Positions 28,959 to 38,073 of a stretch of DNA of 64,000 nt are shown here, piece by piece. The stretch covers positions 1,860,001-1,924,000 of the forward strand of contig CBDCSI010000001.1 of the NCBI GenBank assembly GCA_965221505.1. The letters are read 5' to 3'. The DNA is from CAZPXZ01 sp965221505. Lineage in GTDB: Bacteria > Pseudomonadota > Alphaproteobacteria > Rhodobacterales > CAZPXZ01. Within the stretch, counting starts at the first letter, position 1. Every line of letters begins with the position of its first letter. Under the pieces are notes generated by a model that did no database searches, was not told the DNA's origin, and saw only the letters and a list, made by a program, of their open reading frames with translations. Position numbers and translations under genes: made by a program.

Positions 28959-29666
28959 CTACTCGAGGCCGAGATAGTCGGCCAGTTCCGGGACGGGCGG
29001 CTCACGGAACAACTCCCGCGGCGGTCCCTCGGCCAGGATGCGGCCCTCGTGGACGAAAAAGGCGAGCGACGCGATGCGGAGGGCGTCCTCGGGCTGGTGA
29101 CTGACCAGGAGCACCGTGCGGTCCTGTTCCCGGCGAAGCTCGTCCACCAGATCTAGCATCCCCCGGCGGAGGGCGGGGCCCAGGGCGGCGAAGGGCTCGT
29201 CGAGGAGCAACACGGGCCGGTCCTGAACCAGGGTGCGCGCCAGCGCGGCTCTCTGCCGCTCGCCGCCCGACAGGGCGCGCGGAAGGTGCCCTGCCCGGTC
29301 AGTCAACTCGACCCGCGCGATCGCCGCCTCGACCCGCGCGCGGTCGCAGCGAGAAAGGCGCAACCCGGGATGCAACCCGAGCGCCACGTTGTCGCGCACG
29401 TTCAGATGCGGAAACAGGTTGTGTTCCTGGAACAGCGTGGCGACCGGCCGCTTCTCCGGCGGACGACCGCGCATGTCGACGCCCCGTATACGGATCTCTC
29501 CGCTCTCCGGCGTCTCGAACCCGGCGATCAGGGCCAGAAGGGTGCTCTTTCCGGCGCCGCTGGGGCCGATCAACGCGGCGCAACTCCGCTCCGGCACGCG
29601 CAGCGACCAGACTGTATCGAATTCTCCCTGCGAGAATCGGACGTCGATCAGTTCAATCCCGGGCAC
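28959..29666 (-). CDS. thiQ: Thiamine ABC transporter ATP-binding protein
   Basis: 235 aa cytoplasmic ATPase of the thiamine/TPP importer. Walker A GPSGAGKST, signature LSGGERQ, Walker B PVLLLDEP, and the switch histidine in LLVSHQPEDALR. The ATG at 29666 overlaps the thiP end by 14 nt. Last gene of the TPP-riboswitch operon thiB-thiP-thiQ. It converges on tRNA-Val with only 19 bases between. Confidence 0.93.
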   Translation of the reverse strand: MPGIELIDVRFSQGEFDTVWSLRVPERSCAALIGPSGAGKSTLLALIAGFETPESGEIRIRGVDMRGRPPEKRPVATLFQEHNLFPHLNVRDNVALGLHPGLRLSRCDRARVEAAIARVELTDRAGHLPRALSGGERQRAALARTLVQDRPVLLLDEPFAALGPALRRGMLDLVDELRREQDRTVLLVSHQPEDALRIASLAFFVHEGRILAEGPPRELFREPPVPELADYLGLE

Positions 29667-31254
29667 GTCGCTCTCCGAGAGATTCGAGCAGCCAGAACCC
29701 GCCGAGGCAGAGAAGGGCGAGCAGGCCCGCCACGACGCCGGCCTCTTCCATCCGGTACGCGGCCATGAGCCGGTAGAGCAGGAGCGGCAGGGTGACGGCG
29801 GTGTCGGTGCCGAACAACGCCACGGAGGTAAGGTCTCCCATCGAGATGCCCGCCGCCAGTGCGTAGGCGCGCGCCAGGCCGGGCCGGAGCAGGGGCCACT
29901 CTACGATACGGAGCCGGTTCCAGCCGCGAATCCCGAGTGCGAGGCACGGCCGTTCGTGATGTTCCACGACGCGGTCCAGCGCCGGGCCGAGGGTCTGCAC
30001 GACATACGGGACGGTGGAGAACGCCGCCACCAGTCCGACCAGCGGCAGCGGATGGGCGAAGACCAGTCCGGAAGGGAGCAACAGGACGAAGAGGCCGGCC
30101 CCCAGCACGATGGGCGAGACGACCAGATTGAGGAACGCGACGCTCTCCAGCCAATTCGCGATGCGCGGCCTTCCGCGGCGCATTCGGAGATCCCGCACTG
30201 TCAGTCCGATGGAGACGCCGAGGAGAAGCGACAGGCAACCCGCAGAGAGCCCGACGGCGAGGGTCCGGAGGAGGGCGTCGCGAAAGGCGGGGGACGAGAC
30301 GACGTTCCATGGGCCGAGCGCGGCATGCAGGAGGACCGACAGGAGAGGGCCGCCGGCGAAGACGGCCGCGGCCAGGATCCAGGCGGCGTCCCAGAGCCTT
30401 CCGGACAGAAGAGAGTGCCCGGGGCGAGAGGACGGACGGGCCTCCGTCCGCTGGAGGGGTGCTGGGAGAAGGATCCGATGGCCGGCGCCGACCATCGCAG
30501 TGCAGATCAGGACTTGCAGGAGCGAGAGCGCAACCGCGCGGTCCACGTCGAAGTCGAGCCGCAACGCCTGGAAGATCGCGACTTCCAGCGTGGTCGCGGC
30601 CGGCCCGCCGCCGAACACAAGCACGACGGCGAAGCTGGTGAAACAGAGCAGGAAGATCAGCCCGCCTGCGCCCGGCAGCGCACGCCGGAGCACCGGCCAC
30701 TCCACGCGTCGAAACAATTGTCCGTCCGACATGCCGAGCTGGGCGGCGAGGCGCAGGGTCTCGCCGGGAATCGCCTCGAGAGCCGGCAGGAGGAGCCGGA
30801 CGGCAAGGGGGAAGTTGAAGAAGCAGTGGGCGATCAGGATGCCGGGCAAGCCGTACGGAAAACTCCATCGGCCCATGTCGAGCCAGCGCGCAAGGGAAGC
30901 GACGGCGCCGCCGGCGCCGAACACGCCGGCGATGCCGAAGATCGCCACGATCACGGGCAGGACCAGCGGTAGGGCGAACAGGCGAAGCAGCAGCCGGCGC
31001 CCGGGGAACCTTGTGCGCCGGGCGAACGCGCGCGCCACGACGATGCCGGGAACAAGGGAGAGAATCGCGGAGAGGACGGCCTGGAGGAAGGTGAACGCGG
31101 CTACCTGCAGCACGTAGCCGTCAATCAGGGAAGCGCCGCTCTCTTCCCCCGCCCGCGCCAGCGCGACGAGGGAAACCGCGATCGCGGCGACGACGGCGCC
31201 GGCCGCGAGCGCGCCCGGCGCCAGTCGGATTAGCGAGAGAGGGATTCGCGCCAC
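29653..31254 (-). CDS. thiP: Thiamine ABC transporter permease
   Basis: 533 aa, close to the usual ThiP size. Fused double permease with about 12 hydrophobic segments and two permease-type EAA-like loops, one near GETLRLAAQLGMSDGQLFRR and one near ALGIRGWNRLRIVEWPLLRPG. The GTG start at 31254 lies inside the thiB end (25-nt overlap). The frame remains open upstream antiparallel to nothing recognisable, so this start is chosen from the family N-terminus and the coupling. Confidence 0.92.
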   Translation of the reverse strand: MARIPLSLIRLAPGALAAGAVVAAIAVSLVALARAGEESGASLIDGYVLQVAAFTFLQAVLSAILSLVPGIVVARAFARRTRFPGRRLLLRLFALPLVLPVIVAIFGIAGVFGAGGAVASLARWLDMGRWSFPYGLPGILIAHCFFNFPLAVRLLLPALEAIPGETLRLAAQLGMSDGQLFRRVEWPVLRRALPGAGGLIFLLCFTSFAVVLVFGGGPAATTLEVAIFQALRLDFDVDRAVALSLLQVLICTAMVGAGHRILLPAPLQRTEARPSSRPGHSLLSGRLWDAAWILAAAVFAGGPLLSVLLHAALGPWNVVSSPAFRDALLRTLAVGLSAGCLSLLLGVSIGLTVRDLRMRRGRPRIANWLESVAFLNLVVSPIVLGAGLFVLLLPSGLVFAHPLPLVGLVAAFSTVPYVVQTLGPALDRVVEHHERPCLALGIRGWNRLRIVEWPLLRPGLARAYALAAGISMGDLTSVALFGTDTAVTLPLLLYRLMAAYRMEEAGVVAGLLALLCLGGFWLLESLGERRARD

Positions 31255-32240
31255 TCGTCGATCCACGCGCGCCGGTGGGCGGCAATCTCCTCGGGCGGGA
31301 ACGGCTCGAGGGTACGGATTTCGGGCAGAAGCGCGAACGCTTCCGGCAGTTCGTCGCCGAGGTCGATCACCGGCCACATGACGTTGTTTGACGGGATGTG
31401 GCGCTGAAACCCGGGCTCCAGCACGAATTGCAGGAACCGGCGGGCGAGCTCCGGCGTGTCCGTGCCGGCCGTGCGCGCGACGACTTCGATCTGGGGATAA
31501 TGCCCCTCCTCGAAGGGAGCCGCCCGGTACCGGTCGCTCCCCTCGGCCATCCGATGGTAGGCGGGCGAGGTCGCGTAGCTCAGCACCATCGGCGCCTCTC
31601 CCGCCTGGAACAATCCGTAGGCCTCGCTCCAGCCCTTCGTGACCGTGAGGATGCGGCGCGACAGCTTCTCCCATGCGGCGCCTGCGTCGTCGCCGTAGAG
31701 CCGCCGAACCCAGAGCATCAATCCGAGCCCCGGCGTGCTGGAGCGCGGATCCTGGACGATCACCGACGGGCCGTCGTTCTCCACCAGGTCGCGCATGCTG
31801 GTAGGCGGGGTTGCGACGCTCTCGCTGTCGTAGACGAAGGCGAAATGTCCGTAGTCGAAAGGAAGAAATACGTCGTCCGTCCATTCGACGGGGATCGACA
31901 ACGCGTCGGTCGCGGTGTCGTGCGGGGCCAGAAGACCGGTCGCGCGGGCCTCGGCCATCAGCGAGGTATCGAGGCCGAGGACGACGTCGGCGCGGGTCCG
32001 CTCGCCTTCGAGCCTGAGGCGGGTCAGAAGCAACGCCGCGTCGTCCAGCGCGATCCATTCGATGCGGCAGCCGCATTCCGCTTCGAACGCCGCCTGGATG
32101 CCGGGACCCGGCCCCCAATCGGCGACGAAGGACTCGTAGGTGTAGACGGTAAGAGTGTCCTGCGCGTGCGCATGGGACGCCAGCGTCGGCAGCAGGGCGG
32201 CCAGCACGGTGCGCCCAATCCAGCCCTGTATGCGGATCAT
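31230..32240 (-). CDS. thiB: Thiamine-binding periplasmic protein
   Basis: 336 aa. The start is ATG 32240, with AAGGAGGAG 9 bases upstream; it gives a clean Sec signal peptide (GRTVLAALLPTLASHAHA). Mature part begins QDTLTVYTYESFVADWGPG, the typical ThiB opening. Longer in-frame starts at 32339 run back into the riboswitch and are rejected. Delivers thiamine or its phosphates to ThiP. First gene of the operon. Confidence 0.94.
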   Translation of the reverse strand: MIRIQGWIGRTVLAALLPTLASHAHAQDTLTVYTYESFVADWGPGPGIQAAFEAECGCRIEWIALDDAALLLTRLRLEGERTRADVVLGLDTSLMAEARATGLLAPHDTATDALSIPVEWTDDVFLPFDYGHFAFVYDSESVATPPTSMRDLVENDGPSVIVQDPRSSTPGLGLMLWVRRLYGDDAGAAWEKLSRRILTVTKGWSEAYGLFQAGEAPMVLSYATSPAYHRMAEGSDRYRAAPFEEGHYPQIEVVARTAGTDTPELARRFLQFVLEPGFQRHIPSNNVMWPVIDLGDELPEAFALLPEIRTLEPFPPEEIAAHRRAWIDEWRESLSR

Positions 32241-32302
32241 CGCGAAACTCCTCCTTCGGTGGACGGGAGGAATTCGCGGGTTCGCCTTTCCGGCGATACG
32301 TC

Positions 32303-32384
32303 CCCCTCCCTCCGCCGGCATTACCCGGATCAGGTTCAACGGGTTGGCATACGCCTCTCAGCCCATCGGGCACCCCGCGAGAAC
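32303..32384 (-). promoter_or_regulatory. TPP riboswitch (THI element)
   Basis: On the minus strand the leader shows the whole conserved core in order: GCGGGGTGCC, then GCTGAGAGG, then CCGTTGAACCTGATCCGGGT, then AATGCCGGCGGAGGGA. It lies about 60 bases upstream of the thiB start and its Shine-Dalgarno sequence, so TPP binding most likely shuts off the thiBPQ operon. Confidence 0.95.
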
Positions 32385-32567
32385 GCCTCGACGGTAGGCG
32401 GCTTCGGAGGCGAAGTCAACGGCGCCGGGACGCCGCCAAACACGAACCCGGAGCAGGGCGGTGCGGGGAAGCCGCGTGGCCAACACGATTCGATCCGGGG
32501 CTCGTGTCTGACCGCCGATCCTTCGCCCCTCCTGGTGCGCCCTTCGGCGTCCGGGCATGACGCGCGA

Positions 32568-33443
32568 CTACACGCCGTCGCGCTCCTTTCGGATCTCGGG
32601 GCGCAGCAGTTCGCTGATCAGCAGGTCCCCGTATCCTTCCGACTCGGCACGGGTAAAGAACGCGTGCACCGCCTGGTTCAGCGGCGTGTTGCGGCCGAGC
32701 GCCTCGGACATTTCGGTGACGTAGCGCATGTCTTTCGCCGCGCTCGCCACGTCGAACACGTAGCCCTTGTAGTCGCCCCGGATCGCGTTTCCGATCATGC
32801 GCCGGAATACCCCGGAATCCGCCGAACCCCGAATGACGACGTCGTGAAGCTTCGCCCAGTCCGATCGGGTCAGATCCGCCATATGGAAGGCTTCGGAGAC
32901 CAGTGCCGCGATGCCCATTACCATGTAGTTGTTGATCAGTTTGGCCCGGCCGCCTGCACCGACGGGTCCGAAGCGCTGCACGGAGCTGCAGGCGTGTTGG
33001 AGAAGCGGGAGGACGGTCCGGAACACTTCCTCCTCCGCCCCGACGAGCGCCCCCAGCTCGCCCCGTTCCGCCTGCAGCGTGCCGCCGGTTACGGGAGCCT
33101 CGGCGAACCGCACGCCGAAGCGAGCGGCGAAGTCGGCCGTCTTCCGGGTCGAAGCGAGCGACGAGGTTCCCATGTCCACCAAAATCTGTCCGTCCCGGAA
33201 CCCCGACGCCATATCGGAGACGACTTGCTCCACGACCTCCGAGTTCGGCAGGCACAGGATCAGGACGTCGCTCCGGCGCGCCAGATCCCCGGCGTCCCCG
33301 GCTTCCCTGGCGCCCCTGGAAACCAGGTCGTCGACGGGCTTGCGCCGCTTGTGCGCCAGGACCGCCAGATCGACACCGTGCTTCAGAAGGTTGGACGCGA
33401 TCCCGAATCCCATCGCGCCCAACCCGGCCATACCGACTCGCAT
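32568..33443 (-). CDS. Beta-hydroxyacid dehydrogenase (3-hydroxyisobutyrate dehydrogenase family), NAD(P)-dependent
   Basis: 291 aa. N-terminal Rossmann fold with GLGAMG at residues 8-13; substrate block around residue 117 (EAPVTGGTLQAERGEL) and catalytic Lys168 in GRAKLINNYM. Family members oxidise 3-hydroxyisobutyrate, tartronate semialdehyde, or succinic semialdehyde-type substrates; the actual substrate cannot be told. ATG at 33443, with AAGGAGG 7 bases upstream. Single gene, same strand as the thi operon but behind the riboswitch, so separately transcribed. Confidence 0.88.
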   Translation of the reverse strand: MRVGMAGLGAMGFGIASNLLKHGVDLAVLAHKRRKPVDDLVSRGAREAGDAGDLARRSDVLILCLPNSEVVEQVVSDMASGFRDGQILVDMGTSSLASTRKTADFAARFGVRFAEAPVTGGTLQAERGELGALVGAEEEVFRTVLPLLQHACSSVQRFGPVGAGGRAKLINNYMVMGIAALVSEAFHMADLTRSDWAKLHDVVIRGSADSGVFRRMIGNAIRGDYKGYVFDVASAAKDMRYVTEMSEALGRNTPLNQAVHAFFTRAESEGYGDLLISELLRPEIRKERDGV

Positions 33444-34200
33444 GACAATCCTCCTTGCTGCTATGTCCGACCCCGTTCGTGCCGCTGCCCTGCCGCCTGA
33501 ACTTCAGCGGCGCTCGTCGGATACTGCCCCTTGCGGATCCGGCCGTACAGATCTCTTCGCGGACCGCACTAGGATTCCACGACGGCAGTGATCCGTAGGA
33601 AATCCGGAATCGTTGTCCCCACAGGATGCCGATCCTGATCGGTCTACACCGAGATCCCGCGATACAGACCGTTCGAAGGTATGGTACTCAAGCCGCGAAT
33701 GCACTTTCGCGGTTGATCGGACAGCACCTCGGTCTGGTAGACCACCATGCCTGGTGGGTTAGCCGGAAGGCGAAGCGGAACGCTGTTCATACCTCCAGAT
33801 TGTGGCCCAGTACCGAATTCCGGCGTCGACGCTGCCGCAGGCTGTGCATGACAACGGAGGGGTAGACGGTATAGTTTCAGCCGCGATGGATCGCTCGGGT
33901 TCCTCTCTGTTCGTGGCCATCGACGGTGAGCGCGACGGTCGCACTCCAGGGAGAATGGGAAATGGCTGTTTCGATCGCGAGAGTCCTTTGGGGGTGGCTT
34001 GGCATCGCGCAATCGATGTGTTCGTCGCAGCAGCAGTCTTGGGATCTGCGCCGCCAAATTAGGTGGCCCGCCGAAGTGTTCGGCGGGGTTCGCCGCAGGA
34101 CGCAGCGCCGATCCTGTCGGGGTCGCATGTGGAGCAAGTCAGGCGAAGACAGCGAGAAGTTGATTCTCCCTGGTTCAAATCGCCATTCGGGAGAGCTTCG
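33444..34200. other. Intergenic stretch at the edge of the defence island, no gene seen
   Basis: Around 750 bases of visibly lower G+C than the flanks. Short open frames occur on both strands but none shows a family-like pattern or good ribosome site. It may hold decayed mobile DNA. GGGAGAG just before 34201 is the ribosome site of the next gene. Confidence 0.4.
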
Positions 34201-35364
34201 GTGATTTCACGCGTTGATCTAGGCAATTTCAGGTGTTTCAGCGGGCTGAAACTTCCGCTTCGGCCATTGACCGTGCTATCGGGCCTGAACGCTTCTGGAA
34301 AATCGTCCGTGATGCAGGCGATGGCGTTGCTTCAACATACCATGCGGGAAGACGAGTGGTCGACGCGGTTGATACTCAACGGGGCTACAGTTCGCCTCGG
34401 GACAGCGGAAGAAGTCGTCGACCGGGAGTCTGGCGGCCGCGCTTGCGGCATAACCGTGCACGAGGACCATACTTCCTCGGTCGCATGGCAGTTTAGCGGC
34501 GAGGCCCAGGACATAAACATGACCGTGGACCGGGTTCGTGTCGTGCCTTGGGCCGATGACGGGTGCGAGCGGAATCCCCCGCCGGAACTTCACCATCTGA
34601 TTCCGGCGACGGATAGGAATTACGCAGCAATCGAGAGTCTGCGAAGCCTCGCATACCTCACTTCCGGGAGGTTGGCCCCCAAGGAATTTAGCCGTTTCGA
34701 TAATCCGATGCTCACGCCATTCGTCGGCCCGCGCGGTGAATTCGCGGCAGGCGTACTGTACTCTGGGCGGAACGAGCTCGTGTCCAATGCTCTCGCAATC
34801 GAAGGTGTGGCCCCTACGCGCTTGCGTCAGGTGGAGGCGAGAATGAAGCAAGTGGTTCCTGGATGCGTACTGGAGATCGTTCAGGATTCCTGTGCGATCG
34901 CTCTCGTTATCGGTTGCCGCACGGGGCCTGGAACCGGAAGCGCTCGCGTTCTGCATTTGGGACGCTGCGGCCTCACGCAGATTTTCCCGGTCTTTGTCGC
35001 CGCACTAACGGCCTCCGAGAATGATATCCTCCTGATCGAGAATCCTGAAACGCGACTGCACCCGTCCGCGCAGGCGAAAATCGGTGCCTTTCTCGCGCAG
35101 ATTGCCTCTACGAAGGTCCAAGTCTTGATCGAAACCCATCGCGATCATGTTCTGAACGGCATGCGTTGGGCCGTCAAGGACACTGTCTTGTCGCACAAAT
35201 ACGTTGCGATCTGCTTTTTTCGACATCCTCCGGGCGCGACGCAGGCCGGCATGCCGCAGGTAACGAGTCCTGCAATGGGCTCGGACGGAAACATGAATCA
35301 TTGGCCGACCGGCTTCTTCGACCAATTCGATGACGACATGAACTACTTCGCCGGTTGGTCGTGA
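34201..35364 (+). CDS. AAA family ATPase with C-terminal DUF3696
   Basis: 387 aa from a GTG start at 34201, 5 bases after GGGAGAG; a longer frame from 34063 adds an Arg-rich stretch with no family match. SMC/OLD-like ATPase: Walker A GLNASGKSS (residues 28-36), Walker B DILLIENPETRLHPSAQ, then the switch segment VLIETHRDHVLNGMR. The last 30 residues (NHWPTGFFDQFDDDM) match what I know of DUF3696. Such ATPases often sit with a small partner gene in defence loci. Here the G+C is low (29 of the first 60 bases are G or C), which suggests transfer. The partner that follows seems broken (35366 on). Function beyond ATPase is inferred. Confidence 0.8.
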   Translation: MISRVDLGNFRCFSGLKLPLRPLTVLSGLNASGKSSVMQAMALLQHTMREDEWSTRLILNGATVRLGTAEEVVDRESGGRACGITVHEDHTSSVAWQFSGEAQDINMTVDRVRVVPWADDGCERNPPPELHHLIPATDRNYAAIESLRSLAYLTSGRLAPKEFSRFDNPMLTPFVGPRGEFAAGVLYSGRNELVSNALAIEGVAPTRLRQVEARMKQVVPGCVLEIVQDSCAIALVIGCRTGPGTGSARVLHLGRCGLTQIFPVFVAALTASENDILLIENPETRLHPSAQAKIGAFLAQIASTKVQVLIETHRDHVLNGMRWAVKDTVLSHKYVAICFFRHPPGATQAGMPQVTSPAMGSDGNMNHWPTGFFDQFDDDMNYFAGWS

Positions 35365-35365
35365 T

Positions 35366-35510
35366 ATGGAGCTCGTCGCCAAAGACCTGTCGGTACACGG
35401 ACACTTCGATGAGTAGGGTGGCCTTCGCGATGATCCGTCCGGTCATTTGGAGATGCGCAAGGTTGCGCGACCGTTATCCCGGCCTCTGCGTTTACCGGCG
35501 GGACGGCAAG
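35366..35510 (+). pseudogene. Decayed partner gene of the DUF3696 ATPase (frameshifts)
   Basis: The ATG at 35366, 1 base after the ATPase stop, encodes MELVAKDLSVHGHFDE and then stops at 35416. Partner proteins of DUF3696 ATPases, as I recall them, open in this way (L-S-x-H-G-x-F). The expected continuation is present but scattered over frames: RVAFAMIRPVI in the +1 frame at about 35414-35446, then EMRKVARPL back in the first frame at about 35449-35475. At least two indels are therefore needed to rebuild the gene. Downstream to 35758 one open frame persists, but I recognise nothing in it. The end point is approximate. Based on memory of the family, not a search. Confidence 0.45.
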
Positions 35511-35758
35511 GTGATCGGTAGTGTCCCGGCAACGCACTCACCGCTACTCTATCGCATCAGTCGGAGCGGCGACGGGATGGAATACTCTGGGGTAGCGGTC
35601 GTGTCGAGAAACGCACACGTAGTCGAACTTGGTTCACGCGGGAGACCCTCTTCGACCCCATGGTGCGAAGAAACCCCAAGGGTCCAATCAGGTTCTGCTC
35701 GCTCTGCGAACGATGTCGACGGAGTTCAGCAGGAGCCCAGCAATGGAGATCAGGCAAC

Positions 35759-37069
35759 ATGAAACTGGCACGTGTCGAGATCGAGAACTATCGGGCGATC
35801 GACAGGCTCGAACTGTCACTGGATCCAAACCTGACAGTTCTTCACGGAGGCAACGCCCAAGGTAAGACTAGCGTCTTGAGCGCGATCGCCAAGGGCCTCG
35901 GAATCATCCCACAGGTCTTTTCGGGAGTAATAACAACCGATCAGCTTACATGGTCCGACGCTCGCGGTCCAGGCCCGTCGCGGGTTGGCTTGACCGCAGT
36001 GGCCAACAGCACATTTAGCGGTCTCGCATGGGACCTGAGCACGGAGAGTACGTTTTTTGGCAGCGATGCCTTTACGAAAATGACCGAGTTTTGTCACGAC
36101 ATAGTATCGGCAGACAGGAACGGAACGGGTCGCCTAGCCATTCCCATCGTGGCCTATTATGACACGGATCGGGTCGTGCTCGACGAACCGCCTGACCCAA
36201 GTGAAGAAGTGGCAGAGATTGAAGTCAGGGGCCAGTTCCCTCGGTTCACGGCGCTGCATGGCGCTATGTCTACCCGCACGAACTTTCGGGATTTCTTCAA
36301 GTGGTACTTCGCCAAGGAGAACGAGGAACTGAGAGAACAGAAGCGGAGAGAAGACTTTCGTCACCGTCTGAGCGATCTGGAGGCCGTGCGCAGAGCCGTC
36401 GAATCCATGATCCCGGGAGCCTCCGATACCCGAATCGAGCTTCGCCCGCGCCGAATGGTAGTCTCGTTGCAGTTGAACGGCGGAGAGCCCGAGCAACTAT
36501 CCATCGACCAGATGAGCGGGGGCTACCGCATCATGCTCGCTCTTGTGGCCGATCTGGCGCGACGGATGGCACAAGGCAATCCTCATCTCGACGATCCGCT
36601 TCGATCCGAGGCGGTGGTTCTGATCGACGAGATCGAACTGCACCTGCACCCTTCCTGGCAACAGAGGGTGCTGGGGGACCTCGCGCGGACGTTTCCGAAT
36701 GCGCAATTCGTCGTCTCCACGCACAGCCCGCAGGTCCTGACCACCGTGAGACCGGAGCATGTCGTGGAGCTCAGGAGGGAGGGGAGCGGAATCGTGGCAG
36801 AGCCTGCCTCCGCCCCGACTTATGGGGCAGAAGCCGGGGACGTTCTCGAAACGGTGATGGGGGTGGACGAGCGCCCCGCAGGAAACGAGTTTGCGGTCAA
36901 GTTGGCGCAATACACAGATCTCGTCGCAGACGGCAGAGGCGATTCCCCGGAGGCAGTCAGCCTTCGTAAAGGCTTGGAGAAGCTGTCCCCGCGCGACCCC
37001 GCTCTCGATCGGGCCGACATCGAGATCAGGCGATGCCGACTGCTCCGGAGCATGGGGAAGTCTCCGTGA
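35759..37069 (+). CDS. ptuA: Septu-like defence ATPase (PtuA-type AAA_21 protein)
   Basis: 436 aa from ATG 35759; longer in-frame starts run into the decayed gene. RecF/SMC-like ATPase: Walker A GGNAQGKTS near residues 30-38, ABC-type signature QMSGGYRIMLALVADLARRM near 252, Walker B VVLIDEIELHLHPSWQQ near 287, then FVVSTHSPQVLT. Immediately followed, with a GTGA overlap, by a Cys/His nuclease gene of the TIGR02646/PtuB type. ATPase plus HNH-type nuclease is the two-gene make-up of Septu antiphage systems. Base composition is lower in G+C than housekeeping neighbours. Family call firm for the ATPase class, moderate for Septu. Confidence 0.75.
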   Translation: MKLARVEIENYRAIDRLELSLDPNLTVLHGGNAQGKTSVLSAIAKGLGIIPQVFSGVITTDQLTWSDARGPGPSRVGLTAVANSTFSGLAWDLSTESTFFGSDAFTKMTEFCHDIVSADRNGTGRLAIPIVAYYDTDRVVLDEPPDPSEEVAEIEVRGQFPRFTALHGAMSTRTNFRDFFKWYFAKENEELREQKRREDFRHRLSDLEAVRRAVESMIPGASDTRIELRPRRMVVSLQLNGGEPEQLSIDQMSGGYRIMLALVADLARRMAQGNPHLDDPLRSEAVVLIDEIELHLHPSWQQRVLGDLARTFPNAQFVVSTHSPQVLTTVRPEHVVELRREGSGIVAEPASAPTYGAEAGDVLETVMGVDERPAGNEFAVKLAQYTDLVADGRGDSPEAVSLRKGLEKLSPRDPALDRADIEIRRCRLLRSMGKSP

Positions 37070-37815
37070 AGCCTGTCCGGGCGCTGGACGGACCGACTCC
37101 TGGATTGGTCGAGTATCTGGGGCATGACGGTCGGCAGGCGAATTGGGACGGCTTCCGCAGCCATCAGGCTGGCGCGGCATACCGGGAACTGGTATTTTCC
37201 CTGCAGGAGGTTCAGCGTGGACTCTGCGGATACTGCGAGATCGATCTCACAGACTGGGACAGGCAAGTAGAACACTTTATTCCGCAGAGCGATCCGGTGC
37301 AGGGGAGGGCGCTGACCCTCCGCACGGACAACATGTTGCTCTGTTGCAAGGGAGGGACCCAACTCAGCGATGACGACGCGCGACGGAAGGATCCGGTTAA
37401 GTCGAACTGTAGTTGCGGTCAAGCCAAGCAGGACCGTTTCGAGCCTGATCTTGTCGATCCGCGGACGTTGCCGGTATCGCCGGCGCTGACACGAGTTCGC
37501 TCCGACGGCGAAATTCGGGCTGACGAAGCGGCTTGCGAGATCGCTGGAATCGAAGCGAGACGAGTCGAACGAACGATCGACATTCTCGGGTTGAACGTAC
37601 CGCGCCTGCGGGTCGCTCGGCGAAAGCGCTGGCAAGCTCTCAACGAAAGCTGTCGTGAGCACATCGACGACCCTCAGGTAATGCAGAGATTGGCCCGTGA
37701 GGAACTCCTGCCCGGAAAGGACGGCCGCCTCCTGCGGTTTTTCTCCACAAGCCGCTCTTACTTCAACCTGATCGCGGACGAGATCCTGGCGGAAGCGCCA
37801 CGGAAATGGATATGA
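37066..37815 (+). CDS. ptuB: Septu-like HNH-type nuclease (PtuB/TIGR02646)
   Basis: 249 aa from GTG 37066, which overlaps the ptuA stop (GTGA) and has GGGGAAG before it; an in-frame ATG at 37033 is the alternative. Core motif: C54-G-Y-C57 followed by VEHFIPQS (Glu69, His70), then NMLLCCKGG (Cys93, Cys94) and C115-S-C117. This is the zinc-HNH layout of TIGR02646 proteins. The predicted role is nucleic-acid cleavage when the ATPase partner senses infection. No reverse transcriptase or retron RNA is visible nearby, so it is not the retron-linked form. Confidence 0.77.
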   Translation: MKPVRALDGPTPGLVEYLGHDGRQANWDGFRSHQAGAAYRELVFSLQEVQRGLCGYCEIDLTDWDRQVEHFIPQSDPVQGRALTLRTDNMLLCCKGGTQLSDDDARRKDPVKSNCSCGQAKQDRFEPDLVDPRTLPVSPALTRVRSDGEIRADEAACEIAGIEARRVERTIDILGLNVPRLRVARRKRWQALNESCREHIDDPQVMQRLAREELLPGKDGRLLRFFSTSRSYFNLIADEILAEAPRKWI

Positions 37816-37835
37816 CCAGATGCCCCGGCAAGAGG

Positions 37836-37873
37836 TTGCGAGATCGCTCCCTGCAAGGGAGACTCGCCGCAAC
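37836..37873. terminator. Strong hairpin between converging ptuB and fmdA
   Basis: CTCCCT at 37847-37852 pairs with AGGGAG at 37856-37861 around a 3-nt loop, and outer TTGCGAG (37836-37842) can pair with the CTCGCCGCAA segment (37863-37872). It lies 20 bases after ptuB and 200 before the fmdA end, so it may end transcription from both sides. No T-tract. Confidence 0.45.
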
Positions 37874-38073
37874 TCCGACGAACGGGTCATACGCAGTAGC
37901 GCCGGGAGGGCGGCACCAGCCGCTCCAGAAGACGTTATGCGAGTTCCCGACCGGTTCACCGGCGAGGGAAATCAGGGACGCAGCGATACCGTCTTCCGCC
38001 GGAGCCGGATCGGGAGTCGGCGCTTCCCCGGATACCGCCTCCCTACCCATGCGCTCCGGGCCGATGCCCTGCG

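Noticed and set aside
31398..33500. A 700-codon plus-strand frame over thiB and the dehydrogenase gene
   Set aside because: Antisense to two recognised genes and crosses the TPP riboswitch; product of base composition.
35759..37815. Retron-linked Septu (reverse transcriptase plus ncRNA)
   Set aside because: No reverse transcriptase motif (Y-x-D-D) or gene of suitable size exists within the island.
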